DNA of 64,000 nucleotides, from NCBI RefSeq assembly GCF_042477335.2, contig NC_091246.1, positions 17,977,001 through 18,041,000 on the forward strand. Reading direction: 5' to 3'. Below, in pieces: positions 1 to 11,060 of the stretch. Origin of the DNA: Ovis canadensis (Eukaryota > Chordata > Mammalia > Artiodactyla > Bovidae). Under the pieces are notes generated by a model. It was not told the DNA's origin. It searched no databases and worked only from the letters and a program-made list of their open reading frames with translations. How positions within the stretch are numbered: position 1 is the first letter of the stretch; every line of letters begins with the position of its first letter. The position numbers and the translations under genes are program-made.

Positions 1-160
1 GCCAGGCTCCTCTGTCCATGGGATCTCCAGGCAAGAATACTGGAGTGGGTTCCCATGCCCTCCTCCATGGGATCTTCTCAACCCAGGAATCAAACCTGCA
101 TCTCTTATGTCTCCTGCATTGGCAAGTGGGTTCTTTACCGCTAACGCCACCTGGGAAGCC
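1..160 (-). repeat. Bov-tA SINE, cut by the window start
   Basis: This is a ruminant tRNA-derived SINE read on the minus strand. The tRNA-like head, with its GGTTCGATTC-type B box in degenerate form, lies at the right, and the BovA body lies at the left. It ends at the window edge, so its 3' tail and target duplication cannot be seen. Confidence 0.9.
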
Positions 161-687
161 ATCCCAATAAAGGTGGTTCTTCCCAAAGAAAAATTTTAGC
201 ACCAGATACCAAGATAATTAAAAGTTCTCCATCTTATTATAATAAGTACTGTAGGCCAAGTTGTTGGCTACTTAATCTTAGAGTAGGTGTGTTTGGGGGA
301 AGAGGTTAAGTGTGGTTGAAATCTGGTGAAAAAAGGAAAAGATAGAAGGGCCAGGTGAGAAGTGGGGCCAGCTGGACCAGTAGGGGCCACATTGTGAATG
401 GCATTTATGCCATGATCAGATGTTTAGACCCTGCCTGTAGTGGTGGAGACTCGTGGAAGGCAAGAGAGGTGAGATCAAGTATGCTTTCCCTTCATTTGTG
501 GATTATGAACAGTAGGCAGCTCATCTATCTTAAAAGGCATTGTGAGTTGGCTAAAATTTGAGTAGCGGAAGTTGCTAGAGTTTAAGAGATGAATTGTAGG
601 TTGAAGAAGGAGTTAGAATGACTATCGCATTCTGGGGAAGATGCATATGAGACTCCAGGAAAAGTGGAAAAGAAGCATGGAAAGAGA
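161..687. other. no gene seen
   Basis: The stretch holds no recognisable exon. Bases about 320-470 resemble an ancient anonymous mammalian repeat of the kind seen again at 62970-63530. The 68-residue open frame here has no recognisable features. Confidence 0.5.
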
Positions 688-873
688 CACAGTGTAGCAT
701 GTTGGAAAGAATATGGACTTGAAGTCTGATACACCTGGATTTCTATTCCTCTTTCATCCTTTATTAGCTCTGTGACTTCTGACAGGTTACCTAACTTCAT
801 CTGTTAGAAGAGGCAAATAATCCCTACCTCTGAGCATTTGGTTGTGAATTTGAAGTGATGTAGCCTATATATT
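688..873 (+). repeat. MIR SINE, host of the serial insertions
   Basis: The order of elements fits a degenerate MIR: a head near 690, the core phrase around a tgtgactt motif near 772, and the lettered tail around aataatccctacctc near 817. The 3' end is interrupted at 862-871 by the first of several insertions at one target. Confidence 0.65.
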
Positions 874-947
874 CTGGCTTGCTGCGATTCATGGGGTCGC
901 AAAGAGTCAGACACGACTGAGCGACTGAACTGAACTGAGCTGAACTG
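874..947 (+). mobile_element. very short BovB 3' tail
   Basis: About 74 bases match the extreme 3' end of BovB, from the tgctgcgattcatgggg segment to the terminal CTGAACTGAACTGA repeats. The copy is severely 5'-truncated. It is flanked by the motif copies at 862 and 948, as expected for a target duplication. Confidence 0.85.
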
Positions 948-956
948 AGCCTATAT

Positions 957-1052
957 ATCACTTCTTGGCCTTTTGGCTAAGATCAAGTGTAGTATCTGTT
1001 CTTATCAGTTTAATATCTGATACGTCCTCTATCTGAGCACAATAAGTATTAA
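957..1052 (+). pseudogene. RNU2: U2 snRNA 5' half, pseudogene fused to a SINE
   Basis: These bases follow the first about 95 nucleotides of the U2 spliceosomal RNA. They cover the 5' stem-loop, the branch-point recognition segment (gtagta near 989-994) and the start of the Sm-site region. The copy has a few changes, such as a lost CG pair near 960 and changes near 1034-1046. The 3' half of U2 is absent. Instead the sequence passes directly into a Bov-tA SINE at 1053. No snRNA promoter is expected or seen, because the upstream DNA is a BovB tail. It is therefore a non-functional retrocopy rather than an snRNA gene. The fusion and shared flanking duplication point to a template switch during reverse transcription. 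Confidence 0.92.
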
Positions 1053-1268
1053 CGGGCTTCCTTGGTGGCTCAGACGGTAAAGCGTCTGCCTGCAATGTGG
1101 GAGACCTGGGTTCGATTCCTGGGTCGGGAAGATCCCCTGGAGAAGGAAATGGCAATCCACTCCAGCACTCTTGCTTGGAAAATCTCATGGACGGAGGAGT
1201 CTGATAGGCTATAGTCCATGGGGTCACAAAGAGTCGGACACGACTGAGCGACTTCACTTTCACTTTTC
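1053..1268 (+). mobile_element. Bov-tA SINE, 3' part of the U2 chimera
   Basis: A full-length Bov-tA begins with its normal GGGCTTCC head directly after the U2 fragment. It ends in the cactttcactttt tail at about 1267. Its tRNA-like promoter boxes are recognisable. No target duplication separates it from U2, whereas the outer flanks at 948 and 1269 match. It therefore appears to have inserted together with the U2 piece. Confidence 0.9.
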
Positions 1269-1280
1269 AGCCTATATATA

Positions 1281-1554
1281 ATGGAGAAGGCGATGGCACC
1301 CCACTCCAGTACTTTTGCCTGGAAAATCCCATGGACGGAGGAGCCTGGTAGGCTGCAGTCCATGGAGTCTTGAAGAGTCGGACACGACTGAGTGACTTCA
1401 CTTTCACTTTTCACTTTCACGCATTGGAGAAGGAAATGGCAACCCACTCCAGTGTTCTTGCCTGGAGAATCCCAGGGACGGGGCAGCCTGGTGGGCTGCT
1501 GTCTAGGGGGTCGCACAGAGTTGGACACGACTGAAGTGACTTAGCAGCAGCAGC
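1281..1554 (+). mobile_element. Bov-A2 SINE (dimer)
   Basis: Two BovA units lie head to tail (from about 1282 and about 1425), joined by a cactttcactttcacg linker and closed by an AGC repeat tail at 1543-1555. This is the usual Bov-A2 organisation. It is flanked by the motif copies at 1269 and 1555. Confidence 0.92.
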
Positions 1555-1564
1555 AGCCTATATA

Positions 1565-3289
1565 AGATAACCAGCTCTTCTAAACTCACTTGCCCTGTCC
1601 TCCTAACCCGGCAAGGTGTGAGAGGCAGGACCCAGGACCTAGGATGGAGGTGAAGAGTCCAGTCACCATGTAACCAGGGGCAGAGGATAGTGATGGTTAG
1701 GGGACCTGGGGACCAAGGAGTAGGAAATGGAAATGAGAGGAGGCCCAGACCCCAGGGAACTGTAGGGCTGGATCCAGGCAGAAGCACATCTGCAAGGATA
1801 ACATTTCTCTGGAGCTTTGTCCTTTTTAAAGGCTCAGAACAACCTCTCCGTGACCCACCAGCTCAGGCCTCTCTGCAACTTCAAATGGTGGCCGCTGGGG
1901 TCCATTTGGATGGGGGATCTTGCCACACCTCACAATTTTAGACCTCTTATAGCTGGATGAAGTGAGGACAAAGGCTGCATTTGGCAGGTGCAACTGCCTG
2001 GTGCTAAAGAGTTTCTATTAGCTATCTTCTTCCTTCCTTTCTTGCTTACCTTTTCTCAAACTCTTTCACTGACACATGTCTTGATTTTTAAAATAGTTAT
2101 TTTGCATCTGCTAATTTTCACTTCCAAGTGATATATAGTTGGGATCCGTGACCTCTGAAGCTCCTTGCTATCCTTGATGCTGGGACTGAAAATCAGTCAG
2201 AGTTCAGCAGCTGCTTACTGAGCTGTCTTGGACACTTGCCATCTCAGAAGTTAATCTCATCCATCTCAGAGTCTGTCACTTAGCTGTGTGGAGATACTAC
2301 CAGCCTCTGAGAACACTGCAATGGTACAGAAAACTGTGTATTTGACCCCTTGGGGAATCACTCATCTTCTGTGTGGAGACACTGCCAAGCTCTAGAAACC
2401 TGAAAGTGCTACAGAACTTGTGTATTTGATGTGTTGGGGTTCACTCACTGGCACTTCCAAATTCAAGGGTATAGAGATAATTGAGTATGTAATAAGGAGC
2501 TGGCATCTCCTTACATCAAGTACTTTCTTTCACTGATGCTTAACCAGAAATTGTGAGTATGTGATTGCCTTGTGTTCACTTACTTGGTTAACATTTGCCA
2601 GGGACCTCTGAATACCCTGAAATTTATGAAATTCTGATTTTTTTTTTTGTGGACCAAAGATGGTATAATTTTGCATGATTTGACCTAACATGTGACAGGA
2701 ACTATGCCAGAAGCTGGAGATAAAAAGAGATGAAGCACAAATTTTGGCCAGAAGGAGCTTACAGAGTCCAGGGAGGAGGTGGACACAATAGTTGGAGCAT
2801 AAGTGACACAGGCTCTTATAGAGGTGTACAAAGGGCAGTGTGTGTTATACCCCAAAGGGAAAGAGGAAAGGAAACCCTCTGAACGGGTCTCCTGGGCTTT
2901 GGTATAGGGACTAAGGTTTTTTGGTGAAATTTCAAAATTGAACAGCCTTGCTAGGAATGCACAGTGTGGTGGCTTTGTATGGTTTAACTTAAGGTCTAAC
3001 CACTGTAATAAATTCTATTCTGTATCACTCATCCTCACGCTGCTTCTCTGATCATCCCCTGACTAATGTACCCCGTAAGTCTCAGTTCACCTTGTATTTG
3101 ATTGATTACTGTTCTTTATTTGGTGTTCACTTAAGTAGCAAAGAATAATGTGTTTGCAAACGTCTGCATCTATGAAGATGGCCCCTTGGGTTGAATCAGA
3201 GGCTAACTGCCACATCCTAGCTCCTCACTCAGCAAGTCATGTCTTCAACTCCTGCATTATGTTCAATTCAAAGCAGTACCATCTACAGA
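1565..3289. other. no gene seen; one tandem duplication
   Basis: No exon or recent transposon is recognisable. An anonymous old repeat may cover about 2690-2860. A degenerate tandem duplication lies at 2286-2455 and is listed separately. Confidence 0.45.
2286..2455 (+). repeat. 85-bp degenerate tandem duplication
   Basis: The unit starting gtgtggagatact at 2286 recurs at 2371 as gtgtggagacact. Landmarks such as ctgtgtatttga/ttgtgtatttga and the closing tcactca keep their order. The copies are visibly diverged, so the duplication is old. No function is evident. Confidence 0.7.
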
Positions 3290-3425
3290 TCTCCTATTAG
3301 GATCTAGGTACTGTTTTAAGAGCTTTGCTTACATTAACTCACGAGCTCAATCTGAGGTAGGTACAAGGGTTATCCCACTGTATGGCTTGAGAAACTGAGG
3401 CACAAAGTAATTAAGTAACCAGTAC
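3290..3425 (-). repeat. MIR-like SINE fragment
   Basis: The order lists an ancient SINE pattern, with a gaaactgaggcacaaag motif near 3391 typical of MIR in reverse. Divergence is high and the boundaries are approximate. Confidence 0.5.
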
Positions 3426-4034
3426 TCCATATGGTTTCTGAATGAAAGAGAAACTGCTTACATCTCATTTTTCCAGCTTTTCATTTGGAAATGGAGATCT
3501 TGATCTGCATTCCTTTAACTGCTGGCTCTCTCCTCTGCTTTCCCCCATCAGAGGCTGAGTTCCCTAAACCAGACACAGGACTCTTGAGTGTTCAAAGGTT
3601 CCCAGATAGAAAAGCTTAAACCTGAATGCATCCCTTGGGGAGGGTCTTCGTGGACCTGCTGCCTTCCTCAGTTAGCACTGTAGGAGTCCAGCTGCTGCCA
3701 GAAGTGGTCAGGGGGAGGGAGTGGTTCTAGCTTTTAGAAAATAAAACAGAATTTAGTAGCTGAGCCTTGAGAGGAGAGAGAACAGGGAAGATACAGGGCT
3801 AAGCAGTCTCATGTTCAAGGGCTTCCACGGTCTGTCTCCAGTTTGCCTTCCAGATTATGTCCACCCCTGACCCCCAGAAACAACAAATGACTCCTGGTGA
3901 ATGAATGAACATGTTGCTGTCTTCTGTGCCTCTGTTTGCTGTGCCCTCTGCTGACTCACTCCTACTGACTTCAAGACTGAGCTAAAAGTCACCCTCTGAG
4001 ATATCTTCCTTTAGCTAGTGCATGGTCTCACTTG
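3426..4034. other. no gene seen
   Basis: Anonymous sequence with no recognisable repeat or exon. Confidence 0.4.
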
Positions 4035-4172
4035 GAGACCTTGTGGAATTGCAGATCTTAATTCAGTAGGTTTGAGGTGGGACCGAGACTGTGTTTCTAA
4101 TAAGTTCTGGGGAATAGAGATCTGTGGACCACATACTGGTCTGTGGAACACATTTTGAGTAGCAAGGCTCTA
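4035..4172 (-). repeat. MER5A-like hAT DNA transposon remnant
   Basis: The segment with attcagtaggt near 4061, the tttctaataagttc near 4094 and the terminal acattttgagtagcaaggctct near 4150 follows a MER5A consensus on the minus strand. It is a short, non-coding hAT-Charlie relic. Confidence 0.65.
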
Positions 4173-6696
4173 GATCTCATTTTTTTTTTTTTTTTTTGAT
4201 GGAGGGACTTAAGTCTGTAAAAGTTATTATAAGGGAAACAAGATATTTTGCAATGACTCAAGCTAATTTGGCATTGGTAATTGTTCTGGTAGATATTTAG
4301 GGTGGCCAAGTGTCCTGGTTTGCCTAGTATTCTGGTGTTTCCTGAGACATGGGGCTTTCAATGTCCTGGACAAAACAGATTTTCAGAGCTCTAATAGTTT
4401 CAGGTGGGTGGGACTATAAATCATCTTCCTTACAACCTCTACACCAGCTGAGGTCTTTGATAAAATTCTGCTAAAGTTACAAATGTTTATTAGCCAGACA
4501 GTAAAAGAACAGTCCTGTAACTCACTCTTGAGGCTTTGGGGGCCCATTCTCTGCCTTTGGCACTGTAAACAGCACTAGCATGATCGGTTCTCTTTAAGGT
4601 GAACATAAGGATTTTATAAGATGGAGCCAGCCAACTTTGGAGTAGGTTCAAGTGACTATCCTCTATGGAAAGAGACACAGGACAAAAGGAACACTAGACC
4701 TCAGGCACAAAACCCAAAATGTTAGACTGCTTGAATTTGTATATTTTATTCAAGCATGAGCAATGGGCTTAATTCTGCACCCAGTAAGGAGCCCTGAGGG
4801 TTTTAGAGCTTCTTCAGGGGTATTAGGTTCAGCCAGAGAAATAACTCTGTGCCTCTCTCAGACTTAATTAGATTAAGGTTTTGTTGGTCTTTTTTGATAT
4901 TTTGCCTGGAAGGTGAGTGAAAGTTCATTTCAAGAAAGGACTACCATTCAAAGCTATTTTATTCCACATTGCAGTATATCCCAGATAAAACCCCCTTGAG
5001 ATTCCTGTATTCTTGTTCAACATCAGGAAGAAAGAGGGGCACAAAATTGGTTTCTCTGGGCTCTGAGGAGCACACAAAATAGCAAGACCCCTCCCAGGGT
5101 TCAGAGAAGCCAAATCATGTGGGGTCCAAGGGCTGCTTTGAAGTTGCTTCAAGCTTTTTTTCCTGAAGATCTCTTTCTGATTGAGCCTTAGTCTCTTAAA
5201 AACATTTAGAAGAATCACTTCTACTTGTATTCCTGGAAAAAAGGAGAGAGAAGGAGAAAAACTATATCTTTGCCTCTAGGCCTTTCAGAAGAAACCAGCT
5301 GGGGGACTGGAGGCTGGGCTGCTGAGATGGAAGTTCTGTGAACAGATTTTTCAGAGCAAGTGCTAGCGGTTAGTGAACCTTTCATCCTCCCTGTGGATTT
5401 GTACACCAACCTCTAATACCCATTCAGCAAAGCAACTTCACCTTTCACCTACTTTCTTTGTTTTCCAGCTGTTTGGTGTGTGCTCTGTGTGCACATGTGA
5501 GCAATTCTTGATGATATTGTTTACTTATACCATTTTTTCCTGAACAGAGAAAGAAAAGACATCCTCACTGAGGATGTAAAAGTTAGGATACTAAGGGGGT
5601 ATGAGTATGTTAGTGTAGGAAGTGACCCCAAGGGGATCCAGATTATGGCCCACAGTTGGATGACAGCCCTGACTTCACACAAAGATCCTTCATTTTGTAG
5701 ATGATGAAACTGAAACTTGCAGAGGGGAAATAGCTTATGTTGAGGCTGGGAAATAAGTGGATCTGAAAGATTTTTTTAATGCTCAAAATTGATGGAGTCT
5801 CAGGGTTGAAAGGGATCTTAATTTCATCTGCAACTTCAAGTAGATGCCTGAATTCTGGTGTCTGAGTCCTTGTAAAGTAGCCCTATGGCCAGTGCTGGCC
5901 TCACTGAGTAATGGGGTGATCATTACTGTTACAAAAGTGGGCCGCCTTTTGATAATTTTGTTGGGTATAGGATATTTTGACAAGACCATGTTTTGAACTC
6001 TCTTTCTGAATACATTAATTTCAGTTAGAATTATATCAATATTGATGAATTTTCATTGAGAAGGTATTTCTTGGAGCAAACTTCATTTGACTTTGATCAG
6101 TTCATTGTAGGACACCTAAAAATCTTTCATTTCCACAACGGATGAAGCCTCTCCTAAATATAACTCTATTATTTGGGACAGAATATCTTGTAACTAAGAG
6201 TTCTGTAGAACAAATTTAGGAAATGTTGATCTGAGCAGTGGAATGAAATTCTAAAAAAGATACATGTAAATTTCAGGTTTTTGAATCAGATAATATTTTA
6301 AATATAATAGAGGAATTTATCACTGAAAAGCAACCAATGGAACACATATTGCTAAGTGAGAAGAACCATATTTGTATAACACATATCAATTTTAATTAAT
6401 ACATATTATAAGTCATTTGGAAGTATGTATATAAATGTCTTAATGCTTATTTTGTACATGAAGTTTTGGGAGACTTTCATATTTTATTTTGCTTGTCTAT
6501 ATTTTCTAAATTTCTAAATTGAATAGTACTCTAACAAAAAAAAGTCTCAAAATATCCAATGATAAATCCTTTAGAAAGACGAAGGATGCTTTTGGTAGGG
6601 AGAATGAGCATTATCCCCTCTTTCATCTTCTTTGTAGCTCAGGGGGAGTCTCATCTTCTCTGAGAGATACATAGCTAAACTATTGTTTTCCTTCTT
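4173..6696. other. no gene seen; poly-T at 4180-4197
   Basis: A run of about 18 T follows the MER5A relic. Several minus-strand open frames of 60-97 residues occur here, but none has a domain, conserved motif or splice context. Bases 6240-6540 are AT-rich and could be an old L1 3' end, which I cannot prove. Confidence 0.4.
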
Positions 6697-7013
6697 AAAA
6701 AAATTATTTTGTCTGTGCTGGGACTTTGTTATTGCACAAACTTTCTCTAGTTGTGGAGAGTGGGAGCTACTCTCTAGTTGTGGTGTGAGGGCTTCTCATT
6801 GCGGTGGCTTCTCTTGTGGCAGAGCACACGCTCTAGGGTGCATGGGCTGCAGTAGCTGCAGCTTGTGGGCTCAAGAGTGCCAGTTCAGTCGTTGCGGTGC
6901 ATAGGGTTAGTTGTTCTGTGGCATGTAGGATCTTCCTGGACTTTGAGGGATCAAACTGGTGTCCCTTGCATTGCAAGGCAGATTCTTAACCACTGGACCA
7001 CCAGGAAAGCCCC
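6697..7013 (-). repeat. CHR-type tRNA-derived SINE
   Basis: This is the older cetartiodactyl SINE class, read in reverse, with the tRNA head at 6955-7013 (ttaaccactggaccaccagg near 6988). A 9-base direct repeat ttccttctt lies at 6688-6696 and 7014-7022, consistent with the target duplication. Confidence 0.88.
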
Positions 7014-7124
7014 TTCCTTCTTTTTCTGTCAAAAACTACCATGATACCTGCCTGCATATCAAATCTAATCTCCTCTGCTTTATTGTTAAGACCTTGTATA
7101 ATCTCTCAGATTCACCTAATTTGG

Positions 7125-7575
7125 TCCCATTTTTTAAATTTAAATTTTTATTTAATTTTGCAGTATAGTTGACTTACAATGTTGCATTAGTTTCAGGTAT
7201 ACAGCTGATTCAGTTATACACATACATGTATCCATTCTTTTTCAGATTCTTTTCCCATGTGGGTGTTTATAGAATAATGAGGAGAGTTTCCTGTGCTATA
7301 CAGTAGGTCCTTGTTGATGATCTATTTTATATGTAGGAATGTATATGTGTTAGTCCCAAACTCCTACTTTATCCCTCCCCTCAACATTTCCCTTTCCTTA
7401 ACCATAAATTTGTTTTCAAAGTCTGTAAATCTGTCTCTGCTTTGCAGAAACATTCATTTGTTATCTTTTTTTAAGATTCCATGTATAAGTGATACCATAT
7501 GATATTTGTCTTTGTCTGATTTACTTAGTGTGATAATCTCTAGGTCCATCCATGTTGTTGCAGATGGCATTATGT
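7125..7575 (-). repeat. L1 3' UTR fragment, antisense
   Basis: The phrases tatagttgacttacaatg near 7166, ctgtgctatacagtaggtcc near 7293 and gataatctctaggtccatcc near 7534 belong to the 3' end of ruminant L1 elements in reverse. It is non-coding. The RPL5 retrocopy begins where it stops. Confidence 0.85.
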
Positions 7576-7585
7576 TCCCATTCTT

Positions 7586-8802
7586 TTTTTTTTTTTTTCT
7601 TGTTTGATATGTTTATTATTGTCTTTACCTGAAAAATCCAGATAGAAGATTGTGGTTTGGTTTATTAATTCCTGGGCTTCTCTTGTGGCTCAGCTGGTAA
7701 AGAATCCGCCTGCAATGTGGGAGATCTGGGTTCGATCCCTGGGTTGGGAAGATCCCCTGGAGAAGGAAAAGGCTACCCACTCCAGTCTTCTGGCCTGGAG
7801 AATTCCGTGGACTATACAGTCCATGGGGTCACAAAGAGTAGGACATGACTGAGCAACTTTCACTTTCACTTTATTAACTCCCAGCAGCCCATTCCTGAGT
7901 TCTAAGGAAGCTTGCCTTCTTCCGAGCTACCTGATCTTTCTTCTGAGCAAGTGACATTTTGGGCTGATTCCACCTCTTCTTTTTAACTTCTTTCTTAGGG
8001 TTCTTCTCATACACTGGATTCTCTCATATTGCAGCATGAGCTTTTTTATACATCTCCTCCATCATGTATGGAGTTATGTTGTTCTTTATGAATGGAGAGA
8101 ATTGTTTCTTGTAGGCATCCTCATCCTCTTCAATCAGATAACACATGTAATCTGCAGCATTCTGCCCCATGATGTGCTTTCGGTGTACCTCAGCACTGAA
8201 TTCTTTGTTTTCTGAATCATAACTAGGGAACCATTTGGTACTGTGAGGGATAGACAAACCTTCATTGCCAGCTCCCTTCAGGGCCCCAGAAACTATTCTC
8301 AGTAGTGGTCCTGGCAAGTCCTGCATCAAAGTAACAGGTGAAGGTACCAGGTTGACTATCAACGCTTTCCACATTGTATTCCTCTCCAGTCACCTCGACT
8401 TGGCCTTCATAAATTTTGTCCATACCAAACCTATTCAGAAGCCTGCAGGCCAGCAGCAGGCCAGTACAGTGTGCCACAGCATAATTTGTCAGGCCAACCT
8501 TCGCACCATACTTTGGGAGTTCGTGAGCATAAACTGCACAAACTGTTATATGTCCTTCTATACAGGCATAAGCAGTCTGACAAATGATATCTCTGTTACA
8601 TGAATGATCATTCTGTAATTGGATGTGTTGTACTTATTTTTATCTTGGGTTACCAATCGTTTCTGAGCATAGTAGTCAGTTTTGCCCTCTTGCCGTCTGA
8701 ATTTTACTCAGTATCTCTTGAAGTCAGCTGTGTTCTGGAAAACTTTAACCCCATACTGTAGAACAGAACCCCAACTCTGCAGCTTGCCACAGAGCTCTAC
8801 GG
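7586..8802 (-). pseudogene. RPL5: processed pseudogene of 60S ribosomal protein L5
   Basis: The minus strand carries an intronless copy of the RPL5 mRNA. RPL5 is a large-subunit protein that binds 5S rRNA. The start ATG is at 8754-8752 and the stop TAA at 7876-7874. The central part is readable across about 190 residues, with segments such as [26 protein letters not shown] and [13 protein letters not shown]. After the SINE, the 3' UTR continues and ends in a poly(A) of about 15 (poly-T at 7585-7598). A 10-base direct repeat tcccattctt flanks the copy at 7576-7585 and 8803-8812. Lesions include a frameshift near 8290, a CGA-to-TGA stop at 8024-8026, and several small deletions in the N-terminal 40 codons. 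The lack of introns, poly(A) and target duplication mark L1-mediated retroposition. It cannot encode the protein. Confidence 0.97.
7673..7869 (+). mobile_element. Bov-tA SINE inserted in the RPL5 pseudogene
   Basis: The SINE has a complete head and tail. Flanking repeats tttattaattcc (7661-7672) and tttattaactcc (7870-7881) differ by one base. The insertion falls at the RPL5 stop codon and splits the pseudogene's coding part from its 3' UTR. It is therefore younger than the pseudogene. Confidence 0.93.
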
Positions 8803-8812
8803 TCCCATTCTT

Positions 8813-10799
8813 ACAGGACTCACTCCAGTCAAGTTCATTTCTTGTCTGCAGACCTCTGGACCTAAGCTCTTTTCTGCTTCATTGTCATTATTTTTTCTAG
8901 ATTAGAATGCCCTTTCTATCTCTCTAAATTCTAGCCATTTGTTTGATAAGACCCCACACTGATTTTTCCCTTTTCTGACTTCTGGTGGCAGTTCTAGTCT
9001 GTACTGTACTATACAACATTCGCAGATTTATTATGCTTTTCTAGGCTCAGCCCTTGATGCTGGATGGCAGTGGCTAACTTATCTTGCTGGCTGGAGGCTC
9101 TGAATACTTTGAAGACATATTGATAGTGAAGAAATAGCCAAGAATGATGCAATGAGTTGGAATCCAGAGAAACGGACCAAGTAGACCTCAGTTGCAGTGG
9201 CTGAGAAACACTAGAGCAAGTAGAGGGGCATGCAGTGTGGATAAGCATAGACTGATTCTCTTATTCCAGTTGAGAGAATCCTAAAGAAGGGCTCTGGTTA
9301 GCTCTCCCAGGATCAAGAGCTTCATCCCTAACTAACCAAATGTGCTGGGGAAGACAAGGCCATGTAGGAATTTGCCATATGGATGGGGTGGGGCGAATAG
9401 TTCCTCTGAGGAGGGGTTTTGGCCAAACATGGATGGCTTATGGATATCTAATATATTAAAAGCACAGCAGTGATTATCCACTGGTAATGTCCAGTATAAG
9501 AGTGTAGGTCAGTATGCTGGAAATCAGGAAGGAAGAACTATGGTGTAGCATACCACCCTTCCTATTGTTAGAACAGAGTCAACAAGTCTTTATGGAGACT
9601 CCCTGGGGACTTGATAATTGTTGGACTAGCCTTCAACTCTGTACACTGTCATTTTTTTCCCCCTGTTACATTAACCCTAGGACCTGTGGCTCCATTTAGA
9701 CACCCAACAGCCTTGACATTTCTCTGCTCTGCAAGGAACCACTGACAACTTGCACTGTTATCTTGGTCTTAATGACTGCTAAGTCACTTCATTTCCCAGA
9801 GGGAGACTATGAAATCATCAACAGTGTCAGGTCACTGGCAGCCTTAAGCTCTGGATGGAATGTTTCCAGGAAGAAATGCGAGTGAGAAAAGGAGCTGGAC
9901 ACTTCCTTTTAGAGGAAGACTGTTAGCTCATCCTGGGAAGGTCAGCTGGATGGTGGCAGAGTATAGAAGTATTAGCATTAAATGCTTAACTCTGGACCGG
10001 TCTTCCCCAGCACTAGGGGGCACCAAAGTCAGCAACTTCCTGATTCTTAAGGCTGGTAGCATGTCAGCTGTTAGGAAATAAGATGAGGGACAAAGCTGTG
10101 AGGTAGGGAAGATGGCATGGCATGAAGACCCTGGCATGTCTAGGTCCCTTTTGTCCATCTCTACCTGCTCTGTTCTGGCTTCTGCTGGTTGATCTGGGCT
10201 CTCCAGCTGCCTACCTGCCACCGTACCCCTAATTCTTATAGCTGCTGGGTTTTTGACCCACTACTTCTTTCAGAATTTATGCCTTTGCTTCATTTGTTTG
10301 GCATGTGGATATTTGTTGGACTCTGCAGTGCTCCTTTGAACCTTGTCTTTTTGTGACATATTATGGAGGTGGTTTATCCAGGTGACCCAAGACAGCGCAA
10401 GCTCTGCATCCTACATCCTGGCACCTGGCTCTAAGCTTTCTAGTACAGCTTCCGAATATACTGGGTGGAGTTTCTTTCCTTGCTGGGCCTCCACAGTGCT
10501 GTAAAGGACTTAATCCTCCACAGTGCTGTATTAGCATTGCCTGTTAACTCATAACTGGATCCCCTCTAGCCCAAATCAAACGCATCTCTGTACCCTTGGC
10601 TTCTGTCACAGAGCGGCATTAACCATGACTGTGAAGTGATTGGAAAATGCTCACTGTCACCTCTGAGTGTGGCCTGGACTTTTCCTCCAAAAATATGACT
10701 TGCTTTTCCCTGTCTGTCTGTCCTTGTGTTCAGATGCAACTAATCACCACACTCCTCTTCTCCTTTTCCACCTACTCTGTTTGCTTTTCCTACCAGTCT
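8813..10799. other. no gene seen
   Basis: No exon is recognisable. Bases 8880-8975 may be an L2 fragment. A short direct repeat cctccacagtgctgta occurs at 10488-10503 and 10515-10530. Confidence 0.4.
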
Positions 10800-11060
10800 G
10801 TCTGAGAGAGAGTGCAGTGTGGTGGTTAAGAACATAGATCCTAAATAGGATTTTCTGGTTTTAAATCCTGGTTTTATTACTTATGAACTGTGCAACTGTT
10901 AGCAAGTTACTTTGCCTGTCTGTACCTCAGTTTCTTCCTCTGTAGAGTGGGAATAATAAGAATAGGACCAACCTCACAGGGCTGTTGAGAACATTAAATG
11001 TGTTACAATGAACAGTGTACTTGGAATAGGATTTGGTACACAGCAGGCGTTCTAGAAGTG
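10800..11060 (+). repeat. MIR SINE
   Basis: A nearly full MIR is readable: a gtggtggttaagaacat head near 10819, a tgaactgtgcaactgttagcaag core near 10883, and a tail with ggtacacagcaggcg near 11035. It is strongly diverged, as expected of this ancient family. Confidence 0.85.

Larger units (their letters stand above)
862..1564. repeat. four copies of one target motif (AGCCTATATA)
   Basis: The 10-base motif AGCCTATATA occurs at 862-871, 948-957, 1269-1278 and 1555-1564. Each copy lies exactly between two adjacent retroelements: a BovB tail, a U2/Bov-tA chimera and a Bov-A2. The simplest reading is three successive insertions into the same short target, each duplicating it again. No copy carries a substitution. 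Confidence 0.85.

Noticed and set aside
957-1052. Functional U2 snRNA gene
   Set aside because: Only the 5' half is present, it is fused to a SINE, and there is no upstream snRNA promoter.
1070-1528. 152-residue minus-strand open frame
   Set aside because: It is a read-through of two SINEs in the antisense direction. The same SINE-derived peptide recurs at many SINE copies in the window.
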